Source: Anaerolineales bacterium
GTDB lineage: Bacteria; Chloroflexota; Anaerolineae; Anaerolineales; UBA4823
Assembly: GCA_022865865.1 (NCBI GenBank)
Contig: JALHTN010000066.1
Span: 1-23,794, forward strand
Reading direction: 5' to 3'
Length of the DNA stretch: 23,794 bases
Made by a program: the position numbers and the translations under genes
Notes under the pieces: generated by a model
Seen by the model: only the letters and a program-made list of their open reading frames with translations
Databases searched by the model: none
Told to the model about the DNA's origin: nothing
In this document: positions 7,827-17,909 of the stretch, piece by piece
Numbering within the stretch: the first letter of the stretch is position 1
How the letters are laid out: the number at the start of each line of letters is the position of its first letter

Positions 7827-8678
7827 TCACACCATATCAGCAAAAGTGCGCTCCATGCGTCGGAAATAAAACATGCCTGTGATCAATAACAAAAAAGCAA
7901 CAACACTTGATACAGCAACCATTGGTCCCGGGGAGGTGGAGGTACCTAGTAATGCCCATCTAAAACCTTCGACTACACCGACCATTGGATTTAATGCATA
8001 TAAAGTCCGCCATTGTTCTGGAACTTCACTCGCCGGGTACACGATTGGTGTCAGATAGAACCATAATTGGGTCAGGAAGGGGATAATGTAACCAATATCT
8101 CGGTACAGCACATTTAGTGCAGAAAGCCAGAGACCAACTCCCAGAGCCGTAACCAGGGCCAGAAGTAAGAATAGCGGCAGCGTCCAGATATTGGTTGTTG
8201 GCGGGATGTTGAAATACCACATCATACCCAACAGAACCACAAAAGCGATCGAAAAGTCAACCAGACCTGAGACAACCGATGCCAGGGGGATCACCATGCG
8301 GGGAAAATAGATCTTTGTGATCATGGCGCGGTTTGTTACCAAGGAGCGACCCGCGTCATTCAATGCTTTTGCGAAAACTCCCCAAGGCAACAGCGCAGTA
8401 TACGAAAACACAGGATAGGGTACACCTTCTGAAGGCACATTCAATAGTCCGCCAAAGAAGACACTGAATACGATCATCGAAAGAAATGGTTGTAAAATCG
8501 CCCAACTTGCTCCCAATGCAGTTTGCTTGTAACGAACCTTGATATCGCGCCAGGTCAGGAAATAGGCCAGCTCCCGGTATTTCCACATTTCACCCAGGTT
8601 AAGTCTCCCCCAACCACGGGTTGGTTTCAGGAGGAGCACTTCCTCTTTTTGCTTGGTTGATGCTGCAGATTGCGTCAT
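7827..8678 (-). CDS. wzm: Wzm-type polysaccharide ABC transporter permease
   Basis: Membrane subunit of the exporter, ABC-2 family, 283 residues from the chosen start. The N-terminus carries the amphipathic RELAYFLTWRDIKVRYKQTALG segment seen in Wzm/TagG/RfbA permeases, followed by about six hydrophobic helices (for example FLSMIVFSVFFGGLL, ASVVSGLVDFSIAFVVLLGMM, FLLLALVTALGVGLWLSAL, VVAFLLLITGMFYF). The motif FLTQLWFYLTPIVYP, close to the end, is typical. The reading frame is open from a TTG at 8702, directly after the stop of the upstream gene. I prefer ATG at 8678 because AAGG (8685-8688) lies 6 nt before it. It pairs with wzt as a Wzm2-Wzt2 complex in the cytoplasmic membrane. Confidence 0.93.
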   Translation of the reverse strand: MTQSAASTKQKEEVLLLKPTRGWGRLNLGEMWKYRELAYFLTWRDIKVRYKQTALGASWAILQPFLSMIVFSVFFGGLLNVPSEGVPYPVFSYTALLPWGVFAKALNDAGRSLVTNRAMITKIYFPRMVIPLASVVSGLVDFSIAFVVLLGMMWYFNIPPTTNIWTLPLFLLLALVTALGVGLWLSALNVLYRDIGYIIPFLTQLWFYLTPIVYPASEVPEQWRTLYALNPMVGVVEGFRWALLGTSTSPGPMVAVSSVVAFLLLITGMFYFRRMERTFADMV

Positions 8679-8684
8679 TATTTG

Positions 8685-8688
8685 CCTT
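8685..8688 (-). promoter_or_regulatory. Ribosome binding site deciding the wzm start
   Basis: AAGG is 6 nt upstream of ATG at 8676-8678. The alternative TTG start at 8702 would touch the stop codon of the GDP-fucose synthase gene and has no evident Shine-Dalgarno of its own. Confidence 0.5.
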
Positions 8689-8702
8689 ACTAAGTTACTC
8701 AA

Positions 8703-9767
<1,065 letters not shown>

Positions 9768-10790
9768 TCAAGAAACAATAAATCTCGCATTCCGATACCG
9801 TTGGTCTTGGGGGTTATCGATAATTCCGATACGTAAAGCATTTAGTACCTCTCGCACCCCATCTTCAATATTTTTTTCAACTTCAAATCCTAATTTCTCC
9901 CGGATTTTCTCATATGAAATGTGGAAATCGCGCATATCTCCGCCGAAGGTAAGATCTTTGTAATTTACTGTAGTTTCAGGTAATCGCTTAAGGACAACCT
10001 CCACGATCTGGTCCTTGGAGAGGTTTCCGGTCTCAGATCCAAGATTGAAGATTTGGTTGCGCACCTTCTTATCTTCGCACTGTAATCCCAAGACTAAACC
10101 TCTTACCGCATCATATACATGCATGAATGATCTTGAATAACCACGCTGGTAAATTAACAGCTCTCGTTTGCGATAAGCCTCCCAGACAAATTGATTGACG
10201 ATTAAATCAAAGCGAGGTCGCGGAGATAATCCATATAAATGAGCCATGCGAAAGATAATCGGTGCACAGGAAGACTCAGATTGCGTCATCAAGAATTTCT
10301 CAACGCTTACCACTGTTTCCGCGTACAGTGACTGTGGATTCAAAGGTGATGATTCAGTAGCAGGTTCGTCGTTATTAGAAGCTCCATAGCTGCTGTAAGA
10401 TGAAGCATAGATAAAGCGAGCCACCCCCATTTCCTGTGCCTGATCGTATACACGTTGGGCTGCCTCCACATTGTATTGCCAGGCGACATGTCTTCCGACA
10501 GCCTGACACGCTGGAAAACCGACAATCCCAGCAAGATGTACAATCGCTTCAGGGACTGGCATTCGATTTTTGATCGCGTTTCGAATCGTGCGTGGATCAC
10601 ATACATTGGCTTTGAAAAACCGGAAACCTGGATGTGAAAAATATGCCAGTAAGGATTCCCCGCCGTACAAGAGATCATCCACCACAGTTACAGAATACCC
10701 AAGCCTCAGCAGGTGTCCGCATAGCATGGAACCCAAATAGCCCGCACCTCCAGTAATTAGGATGTGTTTGTCCTGGATTTTTTGATCCAT
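9768..10790 (-). CDS. Extended SDR (NAD-dependent epimerase/dehydratase family) lacking the catalytic lysine
   Basis: Nucleotide-sugar SDR of 340 residues with a normal cofactor motif (ITGGAGYLG, 12-20), VDDLLYGG after beta-2, HLAGIVGFPAC, and a serine/tyrosine-rich active-site strand YASSYSSYGAS (128-138). The catalytic Y-x3-K, however, reads Y156-AET-V160: the lysine codon is replaced by GTG. The codons read directly from 10310-10340 confirm this. The rest of the fold is complete, including FNLGSETGNLSKDQIVEVV and a C-terminal DGVREVLNALR helix. It may be a subfamily that uses another residue, or a protein with a binding or structural role rather than oxidoreductase activity. ATG follows the regulator stop TAG with no spacer, so the two are surely co-transcribed and probably translationally coupled. 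The substrate is unknown. Confidence 0.82.
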   Translation of the reverse strand: MDQKIQDKHILITGGAGYLGSMLCGHLLRLGYSVTVVDDLLYGGESLLAYFSHPGFRFFKANVCDPRTIRNAIKNRMPVPEAIVHLAGIVGFPACQAVGRHVAWQYNVEAAQRVYDQAQEMGVARFIYASSYSSYGASNNDEPATESSPLNPQSLYAETVVSVEKFLMTQSESSCAPIIFRMAHLYGLSPRPRFDLIVNQFVWEAYRKRELLIYQRGYSRSFMHVYDAVRGLVLGLQCEDKKVRNQIFNLGSETGNLSKDQIVEVVLKRLPETTVNYKDLTFGGDMRDFHISYEKIREKLGFEVEKNIEDGVREVLNALRIGIIDNPQDQRYRNARFIVS

Positions 10791-11303
10791 CTATGTATCC
10801 TGTCTTTCACCAAGAGTGACTTTTTGTCCGGGATTATCACCAAGGTGCAATATCACTTTCAAATCACGCAATTCGAGCAGCGGTGCATTTGTTGAGTCTG
10901 TTATGGTTAAGCCCTGCTCGATACAAGTTAATCGACAGATTTCTGCAATATCTCCATTCCCCACAATAAGGACAGAATCAAACCCTGCCATTTTGATATC
11001 CTTGACCGCTTCGAGAACTCGGCCGCGAATTAACCGGTAAAGCTGCATCGACTGTTCAATATAATTCACCGTCAAACGTGCTCGGAAAGCAATCCCTTCG
11101 GGAGTGATCATATACCGTAATTTTCGTCTCTGGGCGCGCTTTACCTTCACATAACCTTTTGCCACCAATCGTTTGAGATGCCAGTTGACAGTACCAACAG
11201 CAACACCCAATTGTGCAGCTAAATTAGCCTGGGTAATATCTGGGTCATATTCGATTTTCTCGAGCAGTACCATTTCTCGGTTTGGATCTGGTGAGGTTTC
11301 CAT
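10791..11303 (-). CDS. Winged-helix (EPS-associated MarR-like) transcription regulator with C-terminal Rossmann-like domain
   Basis: Predicted DNA-binding regulator of 170 residues. Residues 10-80 form a winged helix: DITQANLAAQLGVAVGTVNWHLKRLVAKGYVKV is the recognition HTH, and KLRYMITPEGIAFRARLTVNYIE is the wing and following helix. This resembles the MarR-type regulators often found in exopolysaccharide loci (ITP/LTP-KG then a R-LT segment). After a helical linker (85-105), residues 109-160 read VLIVGNGDIAE (G115-x-G117), then ICRLTCIEQGLTI and LRDLKVILHLGD, a short Rossmann-like alpha/beta unit that could bind a nucleotide or sugar nucleotide. It has its own strong promoter, and a palindrome overlaps the -10. 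The same palindrome is found before gmd, so I infer that it regulates both genes. AGGA (11312-11315) lies 8 nt before ATG. Confidence 0.82.
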   Translation of the reverse strand: METSPDPNREMVLLEKIEYDPDITQANLAAQLGVAVGTVNWHLKRLVAKGYVKVKRAQRRKLRYMITPEGIAFRARLTVNYIEQSMQLYRLIRGRVLEAVKDIKMAGFDSVLIVGNGDIAEICRLTCIEQGLTITDSTNAPLLELRDLKVILHLGDNPGQKVTLGERQDT

Positions 11304-11316
11304 AAAACATTTCCTA

Positions 11317-11333
11317 AATTCAGTGGCTGAATT
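11317..11333. promoter_or_regulatory. Putative operator: 17-bp perfect palindrome over the -10 of the regulator gene
   Basis: AATTCAG-TGG-CTGAATT is a perfect inverted repeat with 7-bp arms. It overlaps three bases of the -10 box and covers the predicted start site. A binder here would block RNA polymerase. A matching site with the same register lies before gmd at 12559-12575. The assignment to the winged-helix protein is inferred. Confidence 0.65.
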
Positions 11334-11358
11334 ATAACTCTTGTCCTGTTAGGGTCAA
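11331..11358 (-). promoter_or_regulatory. Sigma-70 promoter of the regulator-SDR-fcl-wzm-wzt unit
   Basis: On the minus strand, TTGACC (11353-11358) and TATAAT (11331-11336) are separated by 16 nt, a near-consensus pair. Transcription would start near 11324, leaving a leader of about 20 nt before the ATG at 11303. The remaining gap, 11359-11569 after the gmd stop, is AT-rich; it has a T8 run directly at the stop codon but no stable hairpin that I can see. Confidence 0.8.
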
Positions 11359-11569
11359 GAGCTGAACCCAATCTCTCAGCGGATTAAATCAATAATAATA
11401 ACCATTTTCCAAATAAATACCATATGTTGAAATCTAATCTTAAAGAATTAAAAGTCCCACAAATGTGTTTAATATAATGTTTGTTCCCGGTTCTGCATTT
11501 GTAAGAAACTGATTTCCATGAAAAAATCTTACCAACGTTTCAGAGAGTGGTTAAATGTCTTAAAAAAAA

Positions 11570-12600
<1,031 letters not shown>

Positions 12601-12650
12601 ACCTCCAAAATAACAATCTAATCCAATAAGAAGGCTAATGTAGCACAAGA

Positions 12651-14285
12651 TTATTTTTTTTCTATGGATGATCGATCCAACCCTTTTCTTTTCCTCCCCC
12701 ACAAGTAGAGCCCCAAGTACACGATAATTACGCTCATAAAGCCTAATGCAAGAGTTACAAAAACATTATCGATTGGCCAATTAAGCTGCCCGCTGCGCTG
12801 CAGGTACCAGGGAATGAACCAGACCAGGATAATAGCCAAACCAATAATCATGCGCCATAACCATGGGTTATTACCAGCCCTCTGTGTATACCATACCCAG
12901 GCTACGAGCACAGTCTGAAGACTGATGAAAACGACTCGGTATCTCGGATTATCCCAAAGATCGCCACCGCTTCTCATTGCCGCGATCAGGATTCCCATCC
13001 AAACAATAAGGATCAATCCGATCGCTAACCTTCTTTTACCCTTGACACCCCACAATACAAGAGGGGCTACCATCAAGAAAGGCAGCATTAACGTCCAACC
13101 TATCGAACGCCATATGGCGATCCCTTTCCAAATCGGGAACCCTTGATCCAATAGAGCCCCAGGCAGAAATGGCTGCAGGATGCCATAGCCGACCAAGATC
13201 GGAGTATTGACCCAATCTGGAGTAGTGTTGATTATTCTGCGAATCAATGGTGAAGAACGTTTGACAAAGTATGCTTGCCAGCGGGCAGACTCGCGGAACC
13301 ACCAGCTAACCAGAGCTATTGGGTTGCTGATACCCTCCGGGGCGATTCGCTCCCAAGCCAACCAAATCCCTACCGTGGCAACGACCGCTATCCCCACCAG
13401 TATCAGCCAAAATCTCGCTTGGCGGAAAACTCCCCAACCATCCATTGAGATCGCCAAAATCACAAACATCACCAAGAAAACTCCAGCGATGGGTGGAGAA
13501 AATGGCAGCATTAAAATAAGAGCGACGAATATCCACACCAAACCTGATGTTGACCGATCCTGGATATAACGCACCAAACCATACAGCGCAGCTGCGATCA
13601 AGGCCATCAAGAATGCTTCTCTCATTTGTGAACTTCCGAGAATTATCGCATCGGGGAACAATGCCAAGATCCAGGCGGTCAAAAAAGCCGCTTTTTCACC
13701 CAATAGACGCCTCGCGAAAGCCCAAGCAAACAATATCGCAAGTGACGAAATTGATGCAGTTAGGACAACCATTTGTAATGGCAGATGGGAACCCCCCCCC
13801 AAATACCGATATAACGATGCGCTGAGGAATAGCATCCCCCCATATTGATCGACTTGCCGAAACTCTCCGAAAGCATTCAGGAGCTCGTCATTTGACTGGG
13901 CTAATTCCCAGGCAGCAGAATCCCTCGCCTGGGCATCCGCCATGATATAACCCGCCTGCTCAACTGGTGAACCATACCCCCAATTAGGTAGACCCGAGAA
14001 CCAGAGCACCCCTGCCATCAAACGTAGGATTGTGGCGCCGATGATTAACCACCCCAACCAGCTGGGCAGCTGAAATGCAGGGTCTGCTTTTACCGCCAGC
14101 CAGCTGCCATATAAAATCCCCCCTGAAAAGAACACTACTACTAGGAATAAAGGCCAACCTTGAATGCTTATAAATCCGTTCGATATCCATGCCAGGAAAA
14201 CTGAGATTCCAGCTAGAATTATTCCCAGTAATATGTACCACCAAAATCCAAGTGATTTTCCTGAGGCTTTGATTCCATTACTCAT
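12651..14285 (-). CDS. Polytopic membrane protein, GT-C/Wzy-like candidate polymerase or glycosyltransferase
   Basis: Integral membrane protein of 544 residues with about 12-13 hydrophobic helices spread over the whole length (from WWYILLGIILAGISVFLAWI near residue 15 to FVTLALGFMSVIIVYLGLYLW near 520) and a basic C-terminus. The first large loop (about 95-150) contains acidic residues (YIMADAQARDSAAWEL, then DQYGGMLFLS), as expected for lipid-phosphate-sugar GT-C enzymes (GT39/ArnT-like). No family signature is unambiguous. Its place between the GT4/flippase genes and gmd fits either a polymerase (Wzy) or a transferase using polyprenyl-phosphate sugars. It starts 13 nt after the GT4 stop. 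The codons of YLGGGS contain a run of nine G (13792-13800), a possible slippage site. Confidence 0.65.
   Translation of the reverse strand: MSNGIKASGKSLGFWWYILLGIILAGISVFLAWISNGFISIQGWPLFLVVVFFSGGILYGSWLAVKADPAFQLPSWLGWLIIGATILRLMAGVLWFSGLPNWGYGSPVEQAGYIMADAQARDSAAWELAQSNDELLNAFGEFRQVDQYGGMLFLSASLYRYLGGGSHLPLQMVVLTASISSLAILFAWAFARRLLGEKAAFLTAWILALFPDAIILGSSQMREAFLMALIAAALYGLVRYIQDRSTSGLVWIFVALILMLPFSPPIAGVFLVMFVILAISMDGWGVFRQARFWLILVGIAVVATVGIWLAWERIAPEGISNPIALVSWWFRESARWQAYFVKRSSPLIRRIINTTPDWVNTPILVGYGILQPFLPGALLDQGFPIWKGIAIWRSIGWTLMLPFLMVAPLVLWGVKGKRRLAIGLILIVWMGILIAAMRSGGDLWDNPRYRVVFISLQTVLVAWVWYTQRAGNNPWLWRMIIGLAIILVWFIPWYLQRSGQLNWPIDNVFVTLALGFMSVIIVYLGLYLWGRKRKGLDRSSIEKK
13792..13800 (-). 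repeat. Homopolymer G9 tract inside the membrane-protein gene
   Basis: Nine consecutive C on the + strand, read as nine G in the coding strand, encode the Gly-Gly-Gly part of YLGGGS. A one-base slip here would shift the frame after roughly 30 % of the protein. Tracts of this length are known contingency loci in other bacteria; here variability is only a possibility. Confidence 0.7.
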
Positions 14286-14298
14286 ATGCTACCTACAT

Positions 14299-15492
14299 TC
14301 ATCTTTCATCTGATGTGTGAATTCCTGACAGGATTTTTTCAGCTCGGGCCTCCCATGAATAATTTTTGGCTGCTGCACTTGCCTTGACAGCCATGTCTTT
14401 CCTGAGGGAAGGATTATCTATTAATTCTCGAATAGCAGCCACCCACAGATCAACATCTCTTGGTGGCAGGAGCATAGCAATTTCCGAAGAAAGAATTTCT
14501 TTTAGCACCTCAAGGTCGCTTGAGCAGATCGCCCGACCGCATGCCAGGTATTCAAACATTTTCATGGGACTCAAATATCGCCCGATATCTCCGCCGGATG
14601 AGGCTGATACCTGTGCTTGATACGGCATCAGTAGTACATCACAAGCGGATTGATAACGAGGTAAATCAGCATTTGGAATAAAACCTGTCAAGGTCACATT
14701 GTTCAGATTGCGCTCCAAGACCCGTTCCTGCACCCGGTTAACATCCTTGGGTTCTCCACCAACAATCAAGAAATTCATTTCTGGGATACGGGCAGCAATC
14801 TCCAGGATTAGGGATGCTCCCCGGCCCGGATAAAGGTGGCCAGTATACCCAGCTGTGAACCGTTCAGGAGAAAATTGGGATTTACTATCCTGATTTATTA
14901 ATTCTGCGGATAGAAGTTCACGACTCTCCTCTGGCGGAGGTAAACCAACATAACGTTGCAGGTCCACACCATCTGGAAGAACTTTCATCAATAGTGGTTC
15001 GTGGAGAAATTGGTATTCATCGATTAAATCAGCTGCAAGTGCCTGCGAGATCACGATCAAGCGTTGCGATCCTCTACCCCGGAAAAATAACCGCAATAGC
15101 ATCGGCGTCATGATACCTTGAGGGCGATCATGGATTTCGAAGACAGCAGCATACCCTTGATTTGCTGCGAGCGCAGCAGCCTGAGGCAGTCTAGTATAAA
15201 TTACATCTGCTCCCCAACTCCCTGCCCAGCGGACAGCATTCCAAGCATAATCATATTTACGCAACCCTGATTTGACAGGCAGCCATTCCATTGGGAATTG
15301 GTTTTGCAGTCCATAATGCTTGGCAAGTGAGACCCAAGTTCGGTCAGCTCCCTGTTGCATCTCGGGATCATCCGGGATGATCAATAGAACATGATGACCG
15401 AGAGTTGCGAAAGCTTGGGTCATTTTCATCACTTGAACAGAATTGGCTCGTATAGATGGGATGGCTGTTGGTGCAATGACGGCTACTTTCAT
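14299..15492 (-). CDS. GT4-family glycosyltransferase
   Basis: Cytoplasmic GT-B glycosyltransferase of 397 residues, full length. The N-terminal domain begins MKVAVIAPTAIPSIRANSVQVMKM, with the acceptor-side glycine-free loop seen in several GT4 proteins, followed by FEIHDRP and VISQAL. The linker PDGVDLQRY leads to the donor domain: GYTGHLYPGRG, FLIVGG, VTLTGFIPNADLPRYQSACDVLLMPY and KMFEYLACGRAICSSDL, which holds the conserved glutamate. Donor and acceptor sugars are unknown. ATGA overlaps the Wzx stop by 4 nt, so the two are co-translated. It likely builds the repeat unit that Wzx exports. Confidence 0.92.
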   Translation of the reverse strand: MKVAVIAPTAIPSIRANSVQVMKMTQAFATLGHHVLLIIPDDPEMQQGADRTWVSLAKHYGLQNQFPMEWLPVKSGLRKYDYAWNAVRWAGSWGADVIYTRLPQAAALAANQGYAAVFEIHDRPQGIMTPMLLRLFFRGRGSQRLIVISQALAADLIDEYQFLHEPLLMKVLPDGVDLQRYVGLPPPEESRELLSAELINQDSKSQFSPERFTAGYTGHLYPGRGASLILEIAARIPEMNFLIVGGEPKDVNRVQERVLERNLNNVTLTGFIPNADLPRYQSACDVLLMPYQAQVSASSGGDIGRYLSPMKMFEYLACGRAICSSDLEVLKEILSSEIAMLLPPRDVDLWVAAIRELIDNPSLRKDMAVKASAAAKNYSWEARAEKILSGIHTSDER

Positions 15493-16847
15493 CGGATCTC
15501 ACTTGCGCGTGATTTCAATTCATGGAAAGTCTTACGTACATTCAAACTCACCGAGAATACATAGAATCCTGAAAGCAAAGCTGCACTCCCTAAGTATCCA
15601 AATATGGGTACTATGGTTAAAATTCCAATCACCTTGAGCACAGCTGCAATTAAATTAATTTTTGCAGGATAATCTGGGAGACCTAAAGACAGAAGAGCAA
15701 TTCGATTCCAGTAAAATGTATTCGCAACCAGTAAACCAACCATCAAAATCAGTAATGCTGGGTATGATGGCAAGAATTCAGGTGTATAGAAAAAAGCGAT
15801 CAGTGGTCTTCCGAAGATCACTAAAAATAATCCAGCAAGGATAGAGTAAGCGAATGCCATGAATGAACCCTGGCGAAGCACATAACGCATATTTCCCCAA
15901 TTCTTAGCGGCGACTTCCCGGGATAATTCAGGATAAGTGGCCTGGGGTAGCGGACTCACTGGCAGCTGGATTAAATTCGCCAGGCTTAATGCTAATTTAT
16001 AATAACCAGCTCCTGTCGGACCAGTAAGCGCTGATACCCAGAGCAGTTCTCCATCCTTATTAACTAAATTGATGGTAGCACTAATATTTGTGCTGACTGC
16101 AAATTTAACCAGCTCCTTCGAGCGATCACGCAACAATCCCACCGGTGCCCGCCACCAATTAAATCCCCAACGCTGGGTAGCCAAGACCAGCGCTGAGACC
16201 GCCAGCGCAATTGCAGCAGTTATTTTCCCCACCATATAAACAAGAACAATTTCAAACAACCCCCCTTGATTAATAAACACCAATCCAACCAAACCGAGGG
16301 TCAGTATACTCTGTCCAACGGTTATGCCTGCAATAATTTTATAGCGGTCAAATATTTGTAGGAGGCCAGTTGAGCTTTCAACCATAAAATTCGCCAAAAC
16401 GATCAATCCATACAGGATAAACCAATTCGTAGTAGCAATGTCTTTGGCAAAATATTGGGCACCAAGAGGAGCTAAAAGCCATATTAATCCGAAAGCAAAA
16501 AAGGAAGTAAGGGTTTCTAGAATCCCCGCTGATTTAAACACTGCTGCTGCTTTCGTCTCATCTCCTTCTACGCTATATTGTCCAACGTATTTAATAACTA
16601 ATTCGCTCATCCGAAATGATGCGAACTTATTTACAACACTTGTGAAAAGAGTAATTGTTCCCAGAACACCAAAATCGGTAACCCCGAGCAACCGGACAAC
16701 AAAAATACTTTGGACCATGCTCAATACTGCAGCGACACCAGTCGCGCTGAATAAATAGCCAGAATTCTTAACTACCCGCTGGATCAATTCATTTCCAAAA
16801 AGACGATTGAACAACTGGCTAAATTTGCTGGTCGGCGATTCTGACAT
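15489..16847 (-). CDS. wzx: Wzx-type oligosaccharide flippase (MOP superfamily)
   Basis: Integral membrane protein of 452 residues with about 12-14 hydrophobic helices. It begins with a typical VVKNSGYLFSATGVAAVLSMVQSIFVVRLLGVTDFG region (helix 1, then the R-LG-x-x-D/E-x-G motif of polysaccharide synthases) and has APLGAQYFAKD and the GPTGAGYYKLALSLANLIQLPVSPLPQATYPELSRE stretch of the flippase core. It should move a lipid-linked glycan unit across the membrane. It follows the epimerase gene by 27 nt. The locus also encodes an ABC exporter, which makes the flippase either the exporter of a second glycan or a part of the same one. Confidence 0.9.
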   Translation of the reverse strand: MSESPTSKFSQLFNRLFGNELIQRVVKNSGYLFSATGVAAVLSMVQSIFVVRLLGVTDFGVLGTITLFTSVVNKFASFRMSELVIKYVGQYSVEGDETKAAAVFKSAGILETLTSFFAFGLIWLLAPLGAQYFAKDIATTNWFILYGLIVLANFMVESSTGLLQIFDRYKIIAGITVGQSILTLGLVGLVFINQGGLFEIVLVYMVGKITAAIALAVSALVLATQRWGFNWWRAPVGLLRDRSKELVKFAVSTNISATINLVNKDGELLWVSALTGPTGAGYYKLALSLANLIQLPVSPLPQATYPELSREVAAKNWGNMRYVLRQGSFMAFAYSILAGLFLVIFGRPLIAFFYTPEFLPSYPALLILMVGLLVANTFYWNRIALLSLGLPDYPAKINLIAAVLKVIGILTIVPIFGYLGSAALLSGFYVFSVSLNVRKTFHELKSRASEIR

Positions 16848-16874
16848 GGGCGCTTACCGCAGCTGACCTTAATC

Positions 16875-17870
16875 CTATTCAGTTCGAATTTGGCTCGCCC
16901 AAGAACGTTCTGCCTGGTACCAGCGAATCAGCTGGGAGACCCCCTCATCAAGGGATACTTCTGGTTGCCATCCAAGGAGCTCCTGGGCTTTTTCAATATT
17001 TGCCCAATTTGCTTTCATATCTGCAGGGTGTGCTGGACGGTGGTTAATTTTCGCCTTACTACCGATTTTCTCTTCGAAAAGTTGAATTAATTCATTAATA
17101 CTAATGGTTTCGTGTCCCCCAAGATTGATCACCTGATAACCCATTGGTTTTAATCCTAAGATCGTGCCGCGCGCAATATCATCCACATAAGTGAAGCCAC
17201 GCGATTGTTCTCCATCTCCATTTACCTGCAGCATCTTGCCTTCATGGATCCATTTTGCAAAGCGAAACATGACCATGTCAGGTCGAGCAGCAGGTCCATA
17301 CACTGTGAAATATCGGAAGACGGTCACATCGATTCCATACAGGTAGTGGTAAGAATGTGCCAGTACTTCCGCTCCTTTTTTACTGGCAGCATAGGGCTGC
17401 AGGGGGGTGTCACTGTTCGCATCTTCACCAGTTGGAAGGGGTGCATCAGAGCCATAGAGGCTGGATGTCGAAGCAAGGATGAATTTATTAATCTCATTCC
17501 GGCGGCAAATTTCCAATAAATTCAGGGTACCTGTAATATTCGTGTCCACATAAACCCAGGGATTCTCAACTGACTGCCTGACCCCAGCCCGCGCTGCCAG
17601 GTTGATCACCGCAGCGAATTTATTTTCCACATCACTCTGAATCTCAACCTCAAAAAAGTTTTCCAACTTATCAAGATCTGATATATCTATCTGCGCGAAT
17701 TTGAACCCTTGCCGATCGATCAACCGTCCAAGGCGATATTCCTTCATCCGGACATCGTAAGCATCATTCATATTATCAACACCTACTACCAGATGACCTT
17801 CGTCTAGCAATAATTCTGCTACACGAGAAGCGATGAAACCCGCAACACCTGTTAGAAAATAACGAGCCAT
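16875..17870 (-). CDS. UDP-glucuronate 4-epimerase-like extended SDR
   Basis: Predicted epimerase of 331 residues. The cofactor motif is TGVAGFIASRVAELL (7-21), slightly changed from GxxGxxG, with Ala in the last glycine position, as in several family members. VDNMNDAYDVRMKEYRLGRL (31-50) is the hallmark of UDP-glucuronate epimerases (GAE/LpsL). ASTSSLYG (133-140), Y160-AAS-K164 and FRYFTVYGPAARPDMVMFRF complete the set. It would interconvert UDP-glucuronate and UDP-galacturonate, or the N-acetylated uronates if the neighbouring dehydrogenase supplies UDP-GlcNAcA. It lies 39 nt after that dehydrogenase, with AAAGGAG upstream of the start. Confidence 0.85.
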   Translation of the reverse strand: MARYFLTGVAGFIASRVAELLLDEGHLVVGVDNMNDAYDVRMKEYRLGRLIDRQGFKFAQIDISDLDKLENFFEVEIQSDVENKFAAVINLAARAGVRQSVENPWVYVDTNITGTLNLLEICRRNEINKFILASTSSLYGSDAPLPTGEDANSDTPLQPYAASKKGAEVLAHSYHYLYGIDVTVFRYFTVYGPAARPDMVMFRFAKWIHEGKMLQVNGDGEQSRGFTYVDDIARGTILGLKPMGYQVINLGGHETISINELIQLFEEKIGSKAKINHRPAHPADMKANWANIEKAQELLGWQPEVSLDEGVSQLIRWYQAERSWASQIRTE

Positions 17871-17909
17871 TTTACTCTTTGCTCCTTTGAACTCACGCCG
17901 GTTACAATT

